DNA of 64,000 bases from Trema orientale (taxonomy: Eukaryota > Streptophyta > Magnoliopsida > Rosales > Cannabaceae), in NCBI GenBank assembly GCA_002914845.1, contig JXTC01000341.1, positions 166,727 to 230,726 on the forward strand, written 5' to 3'. Of this stretch, positions 58,146 through 64,000 are shown one piece after another. The stretch's first letter is position 1, and the number at the start of each line of letters is the position of its first letter. Both the position numbers and the translations under genes were made by a program. The notes under the pieces were generated by a model. It did not search any database. It had not been told where the DNA came from and saw only the letters and a program-made list of their open reading frames with translations.

Positions 58146-60130
58146 GATCCCGGTAAGTCCACTTGAAAAAGTGACTTTTCCACTAGAGCCTCAAATAGAG
58201 AAACATAGGTCACTATTGAATTCGGAGTACCTAAAAATGCTAAGTTAGACATATACCTTATTAAAATAGTACAATTTTGAGCACGAAATTCTAATTTTCG
58301 TTCCACATTGATTGAAGGATGGAGTACAATTAGAGGAGGATTTATGCTTTTTAAAGGAAAGCTAGTGGTAGCTAATGATCCTCACTGAGGCTCACAAGTC
58401 CAAGTTTGCAGTACATCCTGGTAGTATAAAGATGTACTATAATCTGAAAAGACAGTATTAGTGGAAAGATATGAAACGTGATGTAGCTACTTTTGTGGCT
58501 AAGTGCCTGACTTGTCAACAAGTCAAGGCAGAACACCAGAGACCAGTTGGATTGCTACAGCCTTTACCCATACCAGAGTGGAAATGGGATAAGATCACAA
58601 TGGACTTTGTGATGGATTTGTTAATGACTCAGAGAAAGAACGACGCAATTTGAGTGATTGTTGATCGGAAGACGAAGACTGCTCATTTCGTACCGATCAA
58701 GTCTGATTTTTCACTCAACAAGCTTAGTCGTCTCTACATTGACAATATTGTTCAATTGCATAGGGTACTATCAAGTATAGTTTCTGACAAAGACCCAAGA
58801 TTTACATCAAAGTTCTGGAGAGCTTTGCAAAGAGCTTTGGGAATAGAACTGAATCTAAAAGGACCATTCAGATTCTAGAGGACATGCTTCGCTCTTGTAT
58901 ACTAGATTTTGGTAGAAGTTAGGATGATCACCTGTCATTGGTGGATTTTGCTTATAATAATAGCTACCAAGCCAGTTTTGGCATAGCTCCATATGAGGTA
59001 TTATATGGGAGACCATATAAATCACTCTTGTATTAGGCTGATGTAGAGAAGCGTGTTACTTTTGGGCCATAATTGATACATGAGACTACTGAGAAGATTG
59101 CTAAGATTCAGGAAAGACTCAAGGTTTTACAAAGTCGTTAGAAAAGCTATGCGGACCCAAAGAAATACGAAGTAGATTTCGAAGTTGATGATCAAGTGTT
59201 CTTGAGAGTAACGCTAAGGCATGGGATCACAAGATTTGGACTTAAAGGAAAATTGGCTCCAAGGTATATTGGACCATTCGAGATAACTGTTAGAATTAGG
59301 CCAGTAGCGTATCGCTTGGATTTGCCTCCGCAATTAGGCCGAGTACACAATGTATTTCATGTCTCGATACTCAGAAAGTACGTGTTTGATCTATCGCGTG
59401 TTATTCAATATATGGAAGTGCCATTACAAGAGGACGTAATATATAAGGAACAACCGGTTTGAATATGAGGAAAGAGCTCAAAGTGCTTCGAAACAGAGAG
59501 ATACCACTTATTAAGGTTCTCTGGCAATACCATAAGGAAGACGAAGCTACTTGGGAGCTAGAAACAAAAATATACGAGAAATATCCTTATTTTTTTAACT
59601 TTCAGCTTGAAGTTGTACTTTGATCCTTGTGTTATATTCGAATTTCGGGACGAAATTCTTTTAAGGAGGAGAGGATGTAAAAAACTGAAAAGTTTAAAGG
59701 TTAAATTGGGAATTTTGCACCCAATGGCATTGTCGTAATTAAGTATTTTTGGAATAAAATATAAAAATAACTGGAATATTTTAATTATTTGCAACAGTGC
59801 CCAGTTTTTGCTTAAAAGGGCCCTTGGAATTCAAATTTCCAACAAAAGAGGCTTAAGGAAGAGAGAAAAAGAGAGAAAAGGAGCAAAATCTGCCGCCCCC
59901 TCCAGCCATAGCAGTGCTGCCCAGCTCTGCCCACGCGCCCACCACCCCTCTCGCCCTATTTCGCCATCGAACGACGCCACAACAGCCCCGTGAAGTTTCC
60001 GCCTCCACTGCGGTTTTTCGGCCACCGGTGCGCCGTCCGATGCCGGCCGTCGACACCTCCAGCGTGTGGAGCTCTATCTCGCCGTCGCCGACCACCTTTA
60101 AGTGGTTGTTTATCCAAATTCGTCTTCAAT
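58146..60130 (+). mobile_element. 3' part of a Ty3-gypsy chromovirus (Tekay-like), broken
   Basis: From about 58300 the plus strand encodes the integrase zinc-binding region ([20 protein letters not shown]), integrase core ([46 protein letters not shown]) and a chromodomain-like end (LWQYHKEDEATWELE). A terminal GGGACGAAATTCTTTTAAGG tract leads into an LTR starting TGTAAAAAACTG at 59676. The LTR has the GA-rich then GC-rich stretch (59860-60080) also seen in the solo LTR at 8699; its end is not found. Gag, protease, RT and RNase H are absent. About five or more breaks. The boundary with the Copia element near 58146 is uncertain. Confidence 0.85.
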
Positions 60131-60494
60131 AAGATTTTCATCAGTTTTACTATTTTTACCAACTTTGTAAAAAGTGATATTTTTGTAAATTTTTAGTTAT
60201 GTAAAGAACTTCGTATTTGATCTTATTGTCTTCTTATAATATTGATTCTCACATATATATATACACTCAAGCAAACTCCACTTTTGTTCTCTCATATAAT
60301 CTCATATAGCATTAAATCTTGAATTTATTAAACCTTCACATACGTGTGTATACAGATCGAAAATAATCTATAGGAAATTATGGTGTAGTTTCATAACGAT
60401 GGAACTTTACTCCGTTATATTCTTCTGTATACTGCTAACACAATTCATTTGATAATTCTTTTCAAACTAAAGTACTTTCTTTCATATATCCTAG

Positions 60495-60616
60495 GGACGA
60501 AGCCATGTTGGTTGAGACAATTGTTGAAAATATCATAACAAAATTGACACGTATATCACCACCGGGTGATGATTTCAAGTGTTTGGTTGGAATTGAGGAA
60601 CGCATTAAAACAATTG
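60495..60616 (+). pseudogene. Fragment of a TIR-NBS-LRR resistance gene (start of NB-ARC exon)
   Basis: After an intron-like AT-rich stretch ending in an acceptor (TATATCCTAG, 60485-60494), 40 codons read DEAMLVETIVENIITKL, then ISPPGDDFKCLVGIEERIK. This is the linker between TIR and NB-ARC domains of plant TNL proteins, where a second exon normally begins. It is open up to 60616, where an inverted LTR starts (TGTCACGATCC) just before the P-loop would be expected. The TIR exon is not visible upstream, where a gypsy fragment lies. I infer a dead TNL gene; recognition rests on a short stretch. Confidence 0.65.
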
Positions 60617-61829
60617 TGTCACGATCCAAATCCTGGGTCAATAGCAGAAAGGGAATTTCATAAATAGAAATTCAATAGTTGTTTTTGAAAAGTTTATAAA
60701 ATAATTTTAAAAGTAAAATCCTTACAGTTTTGTGATCACCATTAGACATAGATTGTTAATGAAATTTATTAAAACAAGCCAAGCATCATTATCAGTAGTT
60801 TCATAATCCAGCACAGTAATTATACAGACTGAGTTCGTGAAACGGGCCCTTAAGTGTTTAATACAAGCCAAGACAAATAATAGAGTTTATTTTACATAGT
60901 TACCAACTGTCCTCGAGATAACCAACTCCTCACTACTCTGCTCCTGAGTTTCTAAAATCACACCGAGCACTTCTTGAGAGGGAAAAAGTAAGGGGTGAGC
61001 TTGTGATGCTCAGTAAGAATTCAATTACCTTTTTGAATAGATGTAATTTCTCAAACCTATATGGTTAGTACCTTTAAATCTATTTATAAATCAAATTTAT
61101 AAATCATTGGTATCCAGAATAATTACATATTCAAAAACAAATCCAAAACCACGTCATTGTACATATCATACATTAACAAGTAAATAAGTGAGCTCTCATC
61201 CTCCCATCACAGCCCTGTAATACCTATGTAGCAGAGGTACCTAGCATCCTTATACTGCCCGTAGGCGTATCAGCAAAAACCTGTGCAGAGGCTTAGGTCT
61301 CTTACCTAACGCTGCAGCAATCATCAATGATCTAAAATACCATGACGCTATAATGAAACTCGAGTGTGTGAACCTGTGGTATGTATAATATGTAACTGTT
61401 CATAACAACCATATATCCAAGAATCAAATCATGCTTCAAAAATCCAACTTGGCATTATTCTGAGATTTACTGTAATATGGGCAGCATACCACTGTAGAAA
61501 TTGCCGTTCGTACACCTGAGTGACCAACGAGGGATTCTTCGAACGTCATTAGCCTGGTATTATTACCACATCAAGGTAGGGGTTCGATTACCTGATTTTT
61601 ATATCTGTTTTGGATTTTAATTACATTAAAATTTATTTATGAAAAAAAATCGTGATTTTACGAGTATTTGAGAAATTACTGTAAATTATTGGATTATACT
61701 GGGATTGGACTGTGTGAACTTTATATATATATACGGTTTTGTTGCTTAGATCAAAACAAAGCTGAAAGTGATATAATACCTTTTGACACTTGAATCCCAT
61801 CCAAATAGATCGGCTTCTTTTCTCAAAGC
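60617..61829 (-). mobile_element. Gypsy-type LTR in minus orientation, right end unclear
   Basis: Its outer end, TGTCACGATCCAAATCCTGGG, is the inverted form of the GGGTCGTGACA end of the solo LTR at 10895. The body resembles the chromovirus LTRs elsewhere in the window. The interior end may lie at about 61660 (GATTTTACG, inverted CGTAAAATC) or be cut off by the Copia insertion at 61830. No coding sequence. The flank on the left is TNL sequence. Confidence 0.6.
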
Positions 61830-64000
61830 TGTTAGATTTATTTATATGACTTATGTTTATTAAATTAACATTGTATTTATCAATATTAATTAAATAGTTT
61901 AATAATATTAAGTGTATTTAAATTTTTATTGGTCAATAAAGAGTTGTAACCCTTCAAAATAATGCAACTCTTATAAACAGACAAATCTGATGAAAAATAT
62001 GTCCTAAAGTATTTAAATGGAATCTGATCCTCTCTCCAACTATTATCAGAAATATATATATTCCATTATTAAACGTATTATTATTAAGTATAGAGAGTTA
62101 AAGGAGAGAAACTCAGAATTCTGTATCAAAATTGTTTGGCAGTTTTAAGTTTAATTGCAATGGATCTAGGTATGTCTATTGCCTATATTCTAATTATGAA
62201 AATCATGAGTTGTAAGATTATTTGGGATTCTTAATTATATGCATATTAAGGTTTTGCATAATTAAGAAAAACTTATATGTGGTATCCGAGCAAGGTTTAA
62301 GAATTTATGATTTTCCATTACTAAAATGAAATTTTCTCCCAAAATTTTAATTATTTATTTAACTATATAAAATTGGCTTTCATATACGTATATACTTTAA
62401 TAAAATTACCGAATGTCGATTACTGTATACATCATATATCATATTGCCTTATGTTTCATGTATGAATGAATTAAGTTTTTTTGCTCTATACATTATCTTG
62501 AAGTGAGTTTGAATAAAGAATTACATTTTTGGCTTTCGATAACGACAATATTCAAAATCCAATATGATAATGAATTGATATGGTTATGCGATTAGCATAA
62601 GATACATATATTGTGCCTTAAGAGATAAGAAATAATATATATGTATATATCTAACTATTTCTTAAAAAGATCCTGATCATATTTTTTTTTTTTGTAATTT
62701 ATGAATGGCTTATAGATGTAATATTTTAATGATATTATGAATTTATCTGATTTGTATTACAAATAAAAATAATAATAATTAAAAAAATGAATATTACTTT
62801 AATAAATTATATATTTTATCCTCAACATTTCCGCATTATAGTTTTTATTATATATGGATTTATGTGCAATTTCTATATTCACAATATTAGACTAATTATA
62901 TTAGTAAATTATTGTTGCATGATTGCTAAATTATTCAATTTGAATTCCATATTATATTTGTTTGTCAGTCACCAAAGTTGCCAAACTAGAATGTTACATG
63001 GTTAAAAGAATCGAATAATTTTTCGACACTCATTTATAGATGCTTATAAATGATCGTCTAATTTTAGACATAATGCCATTGAGTGAATTGTTGAAATTTA
63101 TTATTTATAAGATATTTTAGGATTACACAAAGGTAGATCATTTATTCTTTTAAGTAATAAATATAATGTGATGATTGATATATCTTATTATTCATGTTTA
63201 GTATATCCAAAGATAGCAAATATATTCCATTAGGATGTATATAATTATCAAATAAGTGATTTTATTATTAGCATCAATTTAGTTATTTATGGTATATTAG
63301 AGTATCTTCCAAAGGAGAACTTTAATATACAACTGATTGTTTTCTTTGTTTGAATCTATTTTATGTTTCATATATCAAAAGCATTGATGTTAGAACTTTT
63401 TTATCGTATTTGCAATATATGTTCCTGTTTCACTACATTCGCATGCTTCATCTATTCCTTTGTTTAATGGGCTGAATTTCCCTGATTAGTGTGAACAAGT
63501 CCAATTTCACTTAGGTATTTTGGATCTTGACTTACTACTTCAAATTGAGATACTTATTGCTATTACAGCTATAAGCATTGAAAAGGAAAAGACTACCCAT
63601 AAACTTTGGAAAAGATCAAACAGATTAAGATTAGTATTTATGCGAATGATAGTAGCAAACAACATTAAGTCTACTCTTCTCAAAACTAATAGTACTAAGA
63701 AATTTATGAAATTTGTGGAAGAGAAGTCCCAAACTGCTGATAAGTCACTTGCTGGGACATTAATGGATAACTTAACCATCATGAAATATGATGGTTCTCA
63801 TACTATACATGAATATATTCTTGAAATATCAAACATTGCAGTAAAGCTAAAGAATTTAGGAATGAACGTGAATGAATACTTTTAGTACAATTCATATTGA
63901 ATTCCTTGCCTCCTGAGCAATATGGCCATTTTCAAATGAACTACAATATTATTAAGGACAAGTGGAATGTTAATAAATTAGAGAATATGCTTGTACAAAA
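61830..64000 (+). mobile_element. Copia element, 5' part, cut by the window end
   Basis: The 5' LTR runs about 61830-62277, starting TGTTAGATTTATTTATATG. The primer site TGGTATCCGAGCAAGG follows at 62280. After an AT-rich leader of about 1.2 kb, gag begins around 63470 (LWKRSNRLRLVFMRMIV; LAGTLMDNLTIMKYDG; YILEISNIAVKLKNLG) and continues to the end of the window. At least one break is present in the visible gag. Different family from the two Copia copies described above. Whether pol and a 3' LTR exist lies outside the window. Confidence 0.85.

Overview
The window is eudicot plant nuclear DNA. It is AT-rich, its genes carry GT-AG introns, and it is full of Copia and Ty3-gypsy LTR fossils, MITEs and one LINE fragment. 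The look of the receptor-like proteins hints at Rosales, but that is only an impression. The assembly has three N gaps: single Ns at 23128 and 27189, and 307 Ns at 30255-30561. At least one of these creates a false duplication.

Layout. 1-5.5 kb: the last codons of an unidentified plus-strand gene, a 5'-truncated LINE with a clean 14-bp target duplication, a long foldback repeat, a TIR element set in a TA microsatellite, then a six-exon E2 ubiquitin-conjugating enzyme of the UBC19/UBC20 (E2-C) type. 5.5-13 kb: AT-rich spacer and old chromovirus-type LTRs, one of them an almost perfectly delimited 2.2-kb solo LTR, plus a MITE and a minisatellite. 13-44 kb: a tandem cluster of single-exon leucine-rich-repeat receptor-like protein genes (RLP1 13274-16177, RLP2 26535-29892, RLP3 40391-43363) and a fourth copy reduced to its 3' end (35595-36060). 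The spacers between them are segmental duplications that have since taken up different transposons. 45-47.7 kb: an eight-exon minus-strand gene for a rhomboid-like/TMEM115-type membrane protein (RBL19-like). 48-64 kb: nested retrotransposon fossils and a short exon piece of a TIR-NBS-LRR gene cut off by an LTR.

The RLPs are predicted cell-surface immune receptors: signal peptide, LRR ectodomain, acidic juxtamembrane stretch, one GxxxG-type membrane helix and a short tail with no kinase. Together with the TNL remnant they mark this as a resistance-gene-like region shaped by tandem duplication, sequence exchange and transposon insertion. The E2 and the rhomboid-like genes are ordinary housekeeping genes at its two sides.

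The most unusual signal lies in the untranslated leader of a Copia family present twice in opposite orientations (16363-23127 minus; 51147-58145 plus). The leader holds a series of hairpins that present nearly the same 14-nt loop, and a cluster of GC-rich 16-bp palindromes. The hairpin stems keep pairing between the two copies through wobble or changed pairs, which suggests a conserved RNA structure.
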